Of a stretch of 64,000 nt of DNA, positions 27,732 through 36,400 are shown piece by piece. The position numbers and the translations under genes are program-made. Position 1 is the first letter of the stretch. Every line of letters starts with the position of its first letter. Origin of the DNA: Cupriavidus sp. U2 (lineage in GTDB: Bacteria > Pseudomonadota > Gammaproteobacteria > Burkholderiales > Burkholderiaceae); assembly GCF_009663685.2 (NCBI RefSeq), contig NZ_RCOG02000021.1:24652-88651 (forward strand). The letters run 5' to 3'. The notes under the pieces are model-generated. The model was not told the origin of the DNA, made no database searches, and was given only the letters and a program-made list of their open reading frames with translations.

Positions 27732-28592
27732 TTGAACATCGCAATCATTGGCCTGGGCGAAGTGGGCCGCTGCTACGTGACCGCACTCGCAACCATCCCG
27801 GGCACGACCTTTCAATTTTGCGACTCCCATCTTTCGCAAGCCGGGCGCGACATGGCCAGCAAGTTCGAGCTGACCGTTCACAACGAAGTCGGCCCGTGGC
27901 TGGCTGATGCAGACTGGGTCCTTTCCTGCGTTTTCGGCGCTGTATCGCTCGATGTTGCAGGTCAGTGCTTTGACCACATGAAGCTGGGCGCACGATACGC
28001 CGACCTGACCACGGCCAGCCCGGCAGACAAGCGCGTGGCAGCCGTGCGCGCCAAAGCCAAGGGCCTTGGATATGCCGACGTTGCGGTGATGGGAGCCATC
28101 TCACTGGCGTTGTCGCGCACACCGCTATTGTGTGCGGGCAACGGCGCGAGCGAATTCGCTGAACTCATTCAGCGTGCCGGGGGTAACGCTCGCGTTGTCG
28201 AAGGTGGTGCTGCAGGGGACGCAATTTCCCTGAAGGTGTTGCGCAGTGTTTTTACCAAGGGCATGGAAGCGCTGTCGGTGGAATTGCTGATGGCCGCGGA
28301 AAAACAGGGGGTTCGCGACAAGCTATATGGCGTCCTGAAGGACATCGACGAGAGTCCGCTCGAGGACTTCATCAACATGCTCGTGCGAACGCACGCGATT
28401 CATGCCAAGCGACGCACGCATGAAGTTGCAGAGGCGCAAAGGGAGTTGCAGGGGGCGGGGCTGACGTCTCTCGTGCTGCCCGGCGTGGAAGCGCGCTTCG
28501 CCAACACCGCTGCAGCAATCGACACACATCCAGTTGGTGAGAACCCCTCGCTGGAAGACGCCCTTCAGTGGCTGCTCAAGCAGGCCGCTTAA
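27732..28592 (+). CDS. NAD(P)-dependent 6-phosphogluconate-dehydrogenase-like protein (DUF1932)
   Basis: 286 residues beginning at a TTG codon, supported by AGGAGACAGTC directly upstream and by the Rossmann start MNIAIIGLGEVGRCYVTALA with the GxGxxG loop. The C-terminal half is the DUF1932 helical domain, with GDAISLKVLRSVFTKGMEAL (catalytic-Lys helix). It belongs to the beta-hydroxyacid dehydrogenase superfamily; family members oxidise hydroxy-acid intermediates. Leads the rightward operon with a Bug receptor; substrate unknown. Confidence 0.88.
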   Translation: MNIAIIGLGEVGRCYVTALATIPGTTFQFCDSHLSQAGRDMASKFELTVHNEVGPWLADADWVLSCVFGAVSLDVAGQCFDHMKLGARYADLTTASPADKRVAAVRAKAKGLGYADVAVMGAISLALSRTPLLCAGNGASEFAELIQRAGGNARVVEGGAAGDAISLKVLRSVFTKGMEALSVELLMAAEKQGVRDKLYGVLKDIDESPLEDFINMLVRTHAIHAKRRTHEVAEAQRELQGAGLTSLVLPGVEARFANTAAAIDTHPVGENPSLEDALQWLLKQAA

Positions 28593-28624
28593 CAGAAAAA
28601 ATGCAAAAGCATCCGGAGACAGCA

Positions 28625-29602
28625 ATGCAGAAACTTCTTCTCGCCGCGTCGGCAGCCGTCATTTCGTTTGCCGTCATCGCACCGTCCGCCAATGCAGCGG
28701 ACAAATACCCGAGCAAACCTGTGCGCATGCTAGTCGGATTCCCTCCAGGGGGTTCGGCCGACATCAATGCGCGCATCGTGGCGCAGGGACTGGCGTCTCA
28801 ATTGTCGACGTCTATCGTGCCGGACAACAAGCCTGGCGCTGGTGGCAATATTGCGGCGACGGAAGCCAAGCGTTCGGCGCCTGACGGCTACACGATTTTC
28901 TACAGTACCTCGGCCATCGTACTGGCACCATCGCTGTATCAAAACGTGCAGTTTGATGCGTTCAATGATTTCGTCCCTATCAGCCTGACGGCGAACATCC
29001 CACTCGTCCTGGTGGCAACCCCAAAACTCCCGGTGAACAACGTAAAGGACCTGGTCTCCTATGCGAAGGCGAACCCTGGCAAGCTGAACTATGCTTCGTC
29101 GGGCTCTGGAGCCCTGCTGCATCTCGGAGGTGCCCTGTTTGCGAAAGAGATGGACATACAGGTCACGCACGTGGCCTACAAGGGGAGCGCACCGGCCATA
29201 ACGGATCTGATCTCCGGCTCAACGCAGTTCATGTTCCTGCCGCTCAATGAGGCGACGCCCCACATCAAGGCGGGAAAGCTGAAGGCTCTTGCTCTCACGA
29301 GCGACAAGCGCTCGCCGATCCTTGCTGACGTCCCCACCATCAAAGAAGCTACTGGTCTCGATTCTCTGGTGATGGGTGCCTGGCAGGGAATTCTGGTGCC
29401 GAAGGGGACCCCGGACGCCATTGTCGCCCGTCTACGCGACGCCACTGAACGCACCCTGCAAGACAAGGCGGTTCGCACGAAGCTGCAAGACCAGGGTTCG
29501 GAGATTCTTGGCGGAACACCTCAGCAGTACACGCAGTACATGCAGAGTGAATCGATTCGCTGGGCACGCGTCATCAAGGAATCGGGCGCGAAGGTCGAGT
29601 AG
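28625..29602 (+). CDS. Bug-type (TctC) periplasmic substrate-binding protein
   Basis: 325 residues from the ATG at 28625 (CCGGAGACAGCA leader), with signal peptide MQKLLLAASAAVISFAVIAP and cleavage after SANAA. Family landmarks: VRMLVGFPPGGSADINARIV, VPDNKPGAGGNIAATEAKR, DLVSYAKANPGKLNYASSG and LTSDKRSPILADVPTIKEA. Second receptor of this locus, 33 bases after the DUF1932 gene, so the two are probably co-transcribed. Likely takes up the same class of carboxylate as the paralogue at 24928. Confidence 0.92.
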   Translation: MQKLLLAASAAVISFAVIAPSANAADKYPSKPVRMLVGFPPGGSADINARIVAQGLASQLSTSIVPDNKPGAGGNIAATEAKRSAPDGYTIFYSTSAIVLAPSLYQNVQFDAFNDFVPISLTANIPLVLVATPKLPVNNVKDLVSYAKANPGKLNYASSGSGALLHLGGALFAKEMDIQVTHVAYKGSAPAITDLISGSTQFMFLPLNEATPHIKAGKLKALALTSDKRSPILADVPTIKEATGLDSLVMGAWQGILVPKGTPDAIVARLRDATERTLQDKAVRTKLQDQGSEILGGTPQQYTQYMQSESIRWARVIKESGAKVE

Positions 29603-29626
29603 ACCTGGCCTGGTCCACGGGATTAC

Positions 29627-30001
29627 ATGACTCGCGTTATCGTTCGATCGAAGGCCGAGGCGATTAAAGCGCTCCGCGGCCATCGAGGCATTGATCTCGA
29701 GTTGGACTATGCCAGCGCGTGGCGGGATACGGCCGAACTGAGCCGCCTTGGACTGGAATGCAACGTTCGCGTGTTAACGCGTGGCGTCGACAACATTCTT
29801 GTCGTCTCGTCGTCCGCCCTAGAATCAGGTCTCAGCCGTGCAAAATCGACTTACCGCCAACGCAACCTCTATTGCAGTTTCGAATGGAGCTTGGTTTCCG
29901 ATGAGCAGTTGACGCGAATCCTGCGTCGCGCGGTAACGCTCGGCGACCGCCTGCTTGGTATCGATCAATTGACCGGCATGCCGAATGAAACGTGGGTCTA
30001 G
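29627..30001 (+). CDS. Hypothetical protein (124 aa)
   Basis: Starts at the ATG 24 bases after the Bug stop, without a clear ribosome-binding site. The sequence VIVRSKAEAIKALRGHRGID, LGLECNVRVLTRGVDNILVV and VTLGDRLLGIDQLTGMPNE is compact and charged with no signal or membrane segment. I do not recognise the family. It may be the last gene of the operon or a remnant at the edge of the next island. Confidence 0.4.
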   Translation: MTRVIVRSKAEAIKALRGHRGIDLELDYASAWRDTAELSRLGLECNVRVLTRGVDNILVVSSSALESGLSRAKSTYRQRNLYCSFEWSLVSDEQLTRILRRAVTLGDRLLGIDQLTGMPNETWV

Positions 30002-30148
30002 GGGCGAGCCCTCTGACGGCTGCCGACGACAACGACAACGCTGTCGGTGCGCAGTGGGCAGATTCCTCTACCAAAACGGTCATCGGAATGCTTGGGCGAT
30101 GCGGCCGTTCCTGGCCGGCAAGCGCCCGCCTGCCGGCCAGAAGTATGG

Positions 30149-30775
30149 TCAGACTTCAGTTTGCTCAGCAATCTCCAAGGCGTCATCTACCTCAATTCCC
30201 AGATACCGGACGGTACTCTCGAGCTTTGTATGCCCGAGGAGCAGTTGGACAGCTCTCAGGTTTCTGGTCCGTCTATAGATTAGCGAGACCTTGGTTCGCC
30301 GGATTGAATGCGTCCCATAAGCGGAAGTGTCAAGGCCGATTGACGCTATCCAGCGATGGACCAACCTGGCATATTGTCGGGTCGATAGATGGGGCGACGA
30401 GCGCAAACGACTGGGGAACAAGAAGTCGCCGCAGCTCAATCCCCGTGCGCGTATCCAGGCCTGGAGGCATTCCCGAGTCTGTCCAGTAATCTCAAATTGC
30501 ACGGGTCGATGCGTCTTCTGTTGCATGACCGTCGCACGCATGCCAACTTGGCTTCCTACGCTGACATCTTGTACGCGGAGACGAATCAAATCGCAAGCGC
30601 GCAGCTTGCTGTCGATGGCGAGGTTGAACATCGCCAAATCTCTCGTGCTAGCGGCGAGCTGAAGGCGCGTACGGATTGCCCAAATCTCGGACAGCTTCAG
30701 AGGAGGCTTCTGCCCCGTCAGTCTTCCCTTGTTCCACGGGGCACGGCGGCTTACAGATGGTTGGGAGGTAGTCAT
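30149..30775 (-). CDS. Short tyrosine recombinase (catalytic domain only)
   Basis: 208 residues. All catalytic positions are visible: Arg59 (SKLRACDL), Lys87 (QQKTHRPV), His156 and Arg159 (GTHSIRRTK), His182 (LLGHTKLEST) and the nucleophile Tyr191 (TVRYLGIEV). There is no N-terminal SAM-like core-binding domain, so it is a compact integrase of the kind found in beta-proteobacterial genomic islands. It sits at the left border of the arsenic cluster and may be the enzyme that moved the region (inference); no att repeat was found by eye. Confidence 0.9.
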   Translation of the reverse strand: MTTSQPSVSRRAPWNKGRLTGQKPPLKLSEIWAIRTRLQLAASTRDLAMFNLAIDSKLRACDLIRLRVQDVSVGSQVGMRATVMQQKTHRPVQFEITGQTRECLQAWIRARGLSCGDFLFPSRLRSSPHLSTRQYARLVHRWIASIGLDTSAYGTHSIRRTKVSLIYRRTRNLRAVQLLLGHTKLESTVRYLGIEVDDALEIAEQTEV

Positions 30776-30841
30776 GACTCACTCCTGGAGTGGATGGGAG
30801 CCCATTCTGCGCCTGTGCCGGAACCTCTCAAGTGGCGGGCG

Positions 30842-31033
30842 CTAGTCCCACTCTGCTTCCGAAACCAACTCCGCTGACACGACGCCTTCGACGCTCATCT
30901 GGTAGAGCTTCCGATAGCACAGTGGACATGGCGCCCAGTCCAAGGCCTGATTGCCTCCAATCTCAAAGTGCAGTTCGCGGATCCGGACGGTGACGCCGCA
31001 TTTGCAGACGAGAATTTGGGTATGGTCATCCAT
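30842..31033 (-). CDS. Small zinc-ribbon-like protein (63 aa)
   Basis: ATG with GGAGATACGCG upstream. Two cysteine pairs, VCKCG at 9-13 and PCPLC at 35-39, would make a four-Cys metal site; the tail is acidic. The start overlaps the end of a possible upstream frame by eight bases. Function unknown; 67 bases upstream of the recombinase start on the same strand. Confidence 0.5.
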   Translation of the reverse strand: MDDHTQILVCKCGVTVRIRELHFEIGGNQALDWAPCPLCYRKLYQMSVEGVVSAELVSEAEWD

Positions 31034-31208
31034 CGCGTATCTCCATGGCAGAAAAGGGGATTACAGCATGTGACGGCCGGAGATCTCCATGGATCAGCGA
31101 GTTGCCAATCTTTCTCAGGATGCGCGCGAGGGCACAGCAGGCTCCGAAGAGCGCAAGCATAGGACCAACATTTTCGTGCGGGGGCAGTTTCGGATCTTGC
31201 CGATTCAC
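31026..31208 (-). CDS. Possible small protein overlapping the zinc-ribbon gene
   Basis: A 60-codon frame starting with GTG, with one hydrophobic segment (MLALFGACCALARIL), ending inside the start of the next gene. The overlap would allow coupled translation, but there is no ribosome-binding site and no similarity. It may be the leader of the zinc-ribbon gene rather than a protein gene. Confidence 0.2.
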   Translation of the reverse strand: MNRQDPKLPPHENVGPMLALFGACCALARILRKIGNSLIHGDLRPSHAVIPFSAMEIRDG

Positions 31209-31362
31209 TGATTGCCGAGATTCAATCGCCGAGCTTCTGTCCGGGACGGAGGTGGGTCTTGATGAGTGGGCGGTGACCGCCTATTCCCGCCAGCCAGCAA
31301 CTGCGCTCCCAGAGGCAGCACACCGCCGCAAAGCGGTCGTTCGAAAGCAAGCGAACCGTGGC

Positions 31363-32555
31363 TTATGCAGCGGCGGCTGCCGTGCGCCTCTGTCCGTGCA
31401 GAAGAAATAGCGTGAGGATTGAGGCGAATCCAAGAGCCGACGACACCCAGAGCGCCCTAGCGCCCAAGGAATCGAGCAGCATGCCGAAGAGCCACGGCGC
31501 CATTGCTTGGGCGACGCGGGCCGGCACCATTAACAAGCCCTGACGGTGGCCATACCCGCCCGGCCCGAAAATAACCAGCGGCAGCGTGCCCTTGGCAATC
31601 GTGAGAATGCCGTTGCCCGCCCCGTGTAGGACGCCAAACAGGGCCGCCGCGGGCGCTCCGGCCACACCGAACGCCAATGCGCCAATGGGATGCAGCGCCG
31701 CCGCGATCCGCGCCGACAGCAAGGGGTGGACCTTGCGCAGCAGGCCGAACTCCAGGATCCGGGCACCGACTTGCGCCGGTCCGATCAGCGCACCCACCAT
31801 CACGGCCATGGCCAACGACGCCCCACCCGCCTGCAGCAGCCGCGGAAGGTGTACGGCCATCGCTGTGCTGATAAACCAGGTCGCCGCGAAAACGAAGGTC
31901 AGCGCATAGGAAGCCGTCCGCTGCGAACGCTCGTCACCCGGGTGCGGCCTATCCTACGCGTTGATGGCACGGCTTCGCTGGGCGCATTCGCTCCGGCTGC
32001 CATCCGCGGCATGCTCAGGTTCAGGGCCAGCCCAAGCGTGAGATGTAGCGCCGCCCAGGCCAGGCAGGCGCCTCGCCAACCGATGTGCGCCTCAATGTAA
32101 GCAGAGAGCGGCCAGCCGACCGTACTGGCAAAGCCGGCGATCAGCGTGATGCCGGTGATCGCGCCGCGCGAATGGTGGCCGTACAGCGCGACCAGCGTGG
32201 CGAACGCCGCTTCGTAGAGCCCTGCGCCCATGCCGATACCCAGGATCACCCAGGCGGCGAAGAGGCCCACGGCCCCTTGGGCCACTCCGAGCCCGGCGAG
32301 TCCGACTGCGAATACCAGGCTCGTGGCCACGAGCACCGACCGGCCGCCCGTCCGATCGATCATCCTCCCGGAGACGGGTCCCAGCAATTCGGACACCACC
32401 AGGGCGATTCTGAAGGCAGTAAAGATCGTCGGCGCGGAGACACCAAGATCCTTTGCCATGGGCGTTGCCAGCATGGCCGACAGGTAGTAGGTCGAACCCC
32501 AGGCCAGCGTCTGGGCAATTCCCAGCCTGGCGATCACGCTACTGCTTGGCTCCAT
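31363..32555 (-). pseudogene. arsP: MFS permease of the ars operon, interrupted by a frameshift
   Basis: N-terminal six-helix half 31899-32555 (SSVIARLGIAQTLAWGSTYY, RMIDRTGGRS, GAGLYEAAFATL) and C-terminal half 31363-31860 plus upstream codons (RTASYALTFVFAATWFISTA) are in different frames; a one-base change near 31945-31965 would give one protein of about 400 residues. As the last gene after arsH it corresponds to the MFS permease placed there in Cupriavidus ars operons, there called arsP (name from memory). Broken as read, so export by this permease would be lost unless the shift is a sequencing error. Confidence 0.7.
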
Positions 32556-32572
32556 GGCCGTCCCGTTCCTGG

Positions 32573-33337
32573 TTATTCCACTTCGTTGCTGTCGGTGTCG
32601 CCGGTCTGGGCCTCGTTCTCGTGCTGCATGGCCGCCGCTGCCAGCGCCGTCGCGTTGGGGGGCGCGGCTTCCTTGCGCTCGCTGTAGCGGTCCGTCAGGT
32701 AGTCGCTGCGGTCACGTACCAGCAGTGTGAACTTGACGAGCTCTTCCATGACGTCGACCACGCGGTCGTAGTAGGACGACGGCTTCATGCGGCCGTTGCC
32801 GTCGAACTCCTGGTACGCCTTGGCCACCGACGACTGGTTCGGAATCGTGATCATGCGCATCCATCGGCCCAGCACGCGCAGCGTGTTGACGGCGTTGAAC
32901 GACTGCGAGCCGCCGCACACCTGCATGACGGCCAGCGTGCGGCCCTGGGTCGGGCGAATGCCGCCAATCTCCAGCGGGAGCCAGTCGATCTGGTTCTTGA
33001 AGACGGCCGTCACCGTGCCATGGCGCTCGGGGCTACACCAGACTTGGCCTTCCGACCACTCGGAGAGCTTGCGCAGTTCGACCACCTTGGGGTGATCAGC
33101 GGGCACGCTGTCCGCCATCGGCAGGTCGCGCGGGTCGAACACGCGGGTCTCCGCCCCGAAGTGCTGGAGAATCCGTTCGGCTTCCAGCACCAGCAGCCGG
33201 CTATAGGAAGTCTCGCGCAGCGAACCGTAGAGCAGCAGGATGCGCGGCGGGTGGGTGCTGACGCGTGGCGGTTCCAGCTTATAGAGCTCAGGCGTATCGA
33301 GCACCGCAGGGACGATATTGGGAAGATCCGCGGTCAT
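32573..33337 (-). CDS. arsH: ArsH, NADPH-dependent FMN reductase
   Basis: 254 residues from the ATG at 33337, which overlaps the arsC1 stop as ATGA. The flavodoxin-like fold shows the ArsH signature [51 protein letters not shown] and [20 protein letters not shown]. ArsH oxidises trivalent organoarsenicals to the less toxic pentavalent form using FMN and NADPH, which fits with ArsI in the same operon. Confidence 0.95.
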   Translation of the reverse strand: MTADLPNIVPAVLDTPELYKLEPPRVSTHPPRILLLYGSLRETSYSRLLVLEAERILQHFGAETRVFDPRDLPMADSVPADHPKVVELRKLSEWSEGQVWCSPERHGTVTAVFKNQIDWLPLEIGGIRPTQGRTLAVMQVCGGSQSFNAVNTLRVLGRWMRMITIPNQSSVAKAYQEFDGNGRMKPSSYYDRVVDVMEELVKFTLLVRDRSDYLTDRYSERKEAAPPNATALAAAAMQHENEAQTGDTDSNEVE

Positions 33338-33756
33338 TGGATTCTCCGCCCTTGCGCGTCGATGACGGCTTCGCCGTCTTCCTTTGTGAAGGCGCCTTGC
33401 TGCGGCGCCAGCAGGATGTCCAGCACCAGCTCGGAGGGCCTGCACAACCGTACGCCCAACGCGGTGACGACGAAGGGACGGTTGATCAGGATCGGATGGG
33501 CCAGCATCGCGTCCAGCAACTGGTCATCAGTCAGCGAGGGATCGGCGAGAGCAAGCTCGGCATAAGGCGTGCCCTTCTCGCGGATCGCTTCGCGCACGGT
33601 GAGCCCGGCGTCGCGGATCATTGCCTGCAAGGTCTGCCGGTCGGGCGGCGTGCTCAGGTACTCGATGACGGTCGGCTTGATGCCCGCGTTGCGGATCATG
33701 GCGAGCGTGTTGCGCGATGTGCCGCAGGCGGGGTTGTGATAGATGGTGACGGTCAT
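33334..33756 (-). CDS. arsC: Arsenate reductase, glutaredoxin-coupled type
   Basis: 140 residues starting at 33756, eight bases after the acr3 stop. [20 protein letters not shown] contains the catalytic Cys11, and [29 protein letters not shown] supply the Arg residues that bind arsenate (Arg60, Arg93, Arg106/107 region). Reduces arsenate to arsenite with glutathione and glutaredoxin. Second arsenate reductase of the operon, of a different fold from the one at 34826. Confidence 0.95.
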   Translation of the reverse strand: MTVTIYHNPACGTSRNTLAMIRNAGIKPTVIEYLSTPPDRQTLQAMIRDAGLTVREAIREKGTPYAELALADPSLTDDQLLDAMLAHPILINRPFVVTALGVRLCRPSELVLDILLAPQQGAFTKEDGEAVIDAQGRRIQ

Positions 33757-33764
33757 GGGGTATC

Positions 33765-34829
33765 TCAGTGCGATTCGTACCAGTGCTGCGAACGGTTGAC
33801 CACGCCGACGACGAACAGCATCACGGGGACCTCGATCAGCACGCCGACGACGGTGGCGAGCGCCGCGCCCGACTGGAAACCGAACAGGCTGATGGCGGTG
33901 GCCACGGCCAGCTCGAAGAAGTTGCTTGCGCCGATCAGCGCCGATGGGCCCGCCACGCAGTGGGCGACGCCGAGCTTGCGATTGAGCAGGTAGGCCAGGC
34001 CGGAGTTCAGCGGGACCTGAATCAGGATCGGCACGGCCAGCAGCAGGATGATGAGCGGCTGCTCGACGATGGCATTGCCCTGGAAGCCGAACAGCAGCAC
34101 CAGTGTCGCCAGCAGCGCGGTGATCGAGTAGGGCCCCAGCGCACCGACCACTCGCTTGTAGGTGGCTTCGCCGCGTGCCAGCAACGCCCTGCGGATACCC
34201 TGCGCGATCAGCACCGGCACCACAATGTAGAGCGCGACCGACGTGATCAGCGTGTCCCACGGCACGGTGATCGACGACAGACCCAACAGCAGCGCGACGA
34301 CGGGCGCGAAGGCCACGACCATGATCGCGTCGTTGAGCGCCACCTGCGACAGCGTGAAGTACGGATCGCCCTTGCAGAGCTGGGACCAGACAAACACCAT
34401 CGCCGTGCAGGGTGCCGCCGCCAGCAGGATCAGGCCGGCGATATAGCTGTCGAGTTGATCCACTGGCAGCCAGCCCGCGAACAGGTGACGGATGAAGATC
34501 CACCCCAGCAGCGCCATGGAGAACGGTTTAACCAGCCAGTTGACGAAGAGCGTGACGCCGATGCCGCGCCAGTGTCCCGCGACCTGGCCCATGGCACCGA
34601 AATCGATCTTGATCAGCATCGGGATGATCATGATCCAGATCAGGATGCCGACCGGCAGGTTCACTTGTGCGACCTCCATGGCGCCAATGGCCTGGAAGAC
34701 CGGCGGCAGCCATTGGCCGAGCAGGATGCCGGCCACGATGCAGAGGGCCACCCAGACGGTCAGATAGCGCTCGAAGAAGCCGATGGCGCTGGGTTGCGCG
34801 ACCCCCGCGGCCCGTTGCGCCGTGCTCAT
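33765..34829 (-). CDS. acr3: ACR3-family arsenite efflux permease
   Basis: 354 residues with ten predicted membrane helices. The conserved Cys141 in AAPCTAMVFVWSQL and Glu333 in VVGVLIEVPVML are those essential for arsenite transport in ACR3 proteins. It extrudes As(III) using the proton-motive force. The start overlaps the upstream arsC2 stop (ATGA, 34826-34829). Called arsB in some Cupriavidus papers although it is ACR3, not ArsB, by family. Confidence 0.95.
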   Translation of the reverse strand: MSTAQRAAGVAQPSAIGFFERYLTVWVALCIVAGILLGQWLPPVFQAIGAMEVAQVNLPVGILIWIMIIPMLIKIDFGAMGQVAGHWRGIGVTLFVNWLVKPFSMALLGWIFIRHLFAGWLPVDQLDSYIAGLILLAAAPCTAMVFVWSQLCKGDPYFTLSQVALNDAIMVVAFAPVVALLLGLSSITVPWDTLITSVALYIVVPVLIAQGIRRALLARGEATYKRVVGALGPYSITALLATLVLLFGFQGNAIVEQPLIILLLAVPILIQVPLNSGLAYLLNRKLGVAHCVAGPSALIGASNFFELAVATAISLFGFQSGAALATVVGVLIEVPVMLFVVGVVNRSQHWYESH

Positions 34830-35338
34830 TGCCCGGCCTCCACAGGCTGCTCGCCGATCGCGCGCATCTCCTTCTGGATGGCGTTATGGTCCAGCACGTG
34901 CAGCGGCAGGTTCACGAACTGGCTGACGCGATTGAGGATCTGACGGAAGACCTGGTCGAACACCTTGCGCTTCTCGTCGTCCGAGCCCTGGATGGCGGCG
35001 GGGTCCATGAAGCCCCAATGTGCGGTGATGGGCGTGCCAGGCCAGATCGGGCACACCTCGCCTGCGGCCTGGTCGCAGACGGTGATGACGAAATCCATCC
35101 CGGGGGCATCGGGCAGGGCGAACTCGTCCCAGCTCTTGCTGCGCAGGCCGGACGTGTCGTAGCCGATCGACTGGCAGCGCTCGATGGCAAAGGGATTGAC
35201 CGTGCCAGAGGGATGGCTGCCGGCGCTGTAGGCGTGAAAGCGCCCCTTGCCGAGCACATTGAACAGCGCTTCGGCCATGACGCTGCGGGCGGAATTGCCG
35301 GTGCACAGCACCAGCACGTTGAAAGTCTTGTCGGACAT
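34826..35338 (-). CDS. arsC2: Arsenate reductase, low-molecular-weight phosphatase type
   Basis: 170 residues with the phosphatase loop LCTGNSARSVMAEAL near the N-terminus (Cys-x5-Arg), SIGYDTSGLRSKSWDEF and a DFVITVCDQAAGEVCPIWPG loop bearing the extra cysteines of thioredoxin- or mycothiol-type ArsC. Reduces arsenate to arsenite. Follows arsI by 87 bases and is coupled to acr3. Confidence 0.95.
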   Translation of the reverse strand: MSDKTFNVLVLCTGNSARSVMAEALFNVLGKGRFHAYSAGSHPSGTVNPFAIERCQSIGYDTSGLRSKSWDEFALPDAPGMDFVITVCDQAAGEVCPIWPGTPITAHWGFMDPAAIQGSDDEKRKVFDQVFRQILNRVSQFVNLPLHVLDHNAIQKEMRAIGEQPVEAGQ

Positions 35339-35425
35339 GGTGGTTGTTGGGCGATTGAGCGACGTTGGGGCGAGCGGGTGCCTCCTCGCGCGAGGTCCCG
35401 ATGCGGGAGGCGGGTTAGGGAGTGC

Positions 35426-35914
35426 TCAGCAGCAGCCGGATTCCGGCGTGCAGCAGGCGGTTTTGGCGGTTGGCTTCGGCGTGGCGCTCAATTGGACCGG
35501 CACGCAGCACGCGGCGGCCTCGGCGCTCCGCTCCCGTGACTCACCATAGGTCGGCGCGCCACCAAGCGTGTGGAACGATTCCCAGGCGATCCCCGTTGGG
35601 TCCACCGACCAATGCTTGTTCGAAGTTGCGTAGCAGCAGTTCGTCTCGGACTGGGAATGCAGGGGCAGGTCGGCGCTGGCGAGGCGCGTCTGCATCTCGG
35701 CCAGCTCCGCGTCGGTCTCTACCTGGATGCCGAGATGGTCGACGCCGAGCTTCTCCGTGCGATTGGAGATCGCGAAGTTCACGCGCGGGTCGTCGAGCGC
35801 CCACTTGGCGTAGTCGTCCCGGACGACGATGGGTTCGGCAGCGAACAGGGCCGAGTAGTAGCGGATGCTGGCCGGCAGATTGGCCACGCTGACATGGACG
35901 TGGAAGCGCTTCAT
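35426..35914 (-). CDS. arsI: ArsI, C-As lyase (glyoxalase-fold dioxygenase)
   Basis: 162 residues. A single vicinal-oxygen-chelate domain with Fe(II) ligands His5, His60 and Glu112 (WESF) and the vicinal cysteine pair NCCYA at 93-94 that binds methylarsenite in ArsI. This pattern distinguishes it from ordinary glyoxalases. It removes methyl or aryl groups from trivalent organoarsenicals. A cysteine-rich tail (ACC, TACC, GCC) is an unusual addition and could hold arsenite. Starts three bases after the arsR stop. Confidence 0.92.
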   Translation of the reverse strand: MKRFHVHVSVANLPASIRYYSALFAAEPIVVRDDYAKWALDDPRVNFAISNRTEKLGVDHLGIQVETDAELAEMQTRLASADLPLHSQSETNCCYATSNKHWSVDPTGIAWESFHTLGGAPTYGESRERSAEAAACCVPVQLSATPKPTAKTACCTPESGCC

Positions 35915-35917
35915 GGT

Positions 35918-36247
35918 TCAGGACCCCGTGGCGACGGAACAGGAGGACACCGGCGAACACGGATGGCCGCCACAGCAGTTCTCCGTGAGATAGCCAAGCA
36001 GGGCATTCATGGTCTCGAAGCGCGCCATGTAGATGATCGAGCGGCCCTCCTGGCGGCTGGCCAGCAGACCGGCGCGGTGTAATTCCTTGAGGTGGAATGA
36101 CAGCGAGGAGGCCGGCATCTCCATCAGTTCGGCAATGCGGCCAGCCGGCAGGCCTTCGGGGCCGGCCTGCACGAGCAGGCGGAACACAGCCAGACGGACG
36201 GCGTGGGCGAGCGCGGCAAGCGCTTCCAGGGCGTTATCGGTTTCCAT
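35918..36247 (-). CDS. arsR: ArsR arsenite-responsive repressor
   Basis: 109 residues. Winged helix with LPAGRIAELMEMPASSLSFH and the recognition helix LKELHRAGLL, then wing SRQEGRSIIYMAR. The inducer site is not the ELCVCDL type; instead a C-terminal cluster Cys91, Cys92, Cys97 and Cys103 (ENCCGGHPCSPVSSC) resembles the Acidithiobacillus-type ArsR with C-terminal cysteines. Heads the operon; its start codon lies in its own operator. Confidence 0.95.
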   Translation of the reverse strand: METDNALEALAALAHAVRLAVFRLLVQAGPEGLPAGRIAELMEMPASSLSFHLKELHRAGLLASRQEGRSIIYMARFETMNALLGYLTENCCGGHPCSPVSSCSVATGS

Positions 36248-36282
36248 GATTCGACTATAGTCGAATCATAAAAGCGTTGCAA
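36246..36282 (-). promoter_or_regulatory. ars promoter and ArsR operator overlapping the arsR start codon
   Basis: A perfect 24-base palindrome (half-site ATGATTCGACTA, 36246-36269) covers a promoter read on the minus strand: -35 TTGCAA at 36277-36282, 17-base spacer, -10 TATAGT at 36254-36259. The expected start of transcription falls at or within a base or two of the A of the arsR ATG, so arsR is probably translated from a leaderless message. Confidence 0.8.
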
Positions 36283-36400
36283 GCGTACTGTTGTGACGGT
36301 CGGCCTCAGCAGGTGGCTCAGCCGGGTCAATATACGGCGTCTAGTTAGCGAGGTACGTGAGACAGCGAGCAACGTGTCCTGAGTAAAGAACAAGGGCCGC

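Noticed and set aside
35426..35914. Ordinary glyoxalase I
   Set aside because: The NCCY pair and operon position between arsR and arsC fit ArsI C-As lyase instead.
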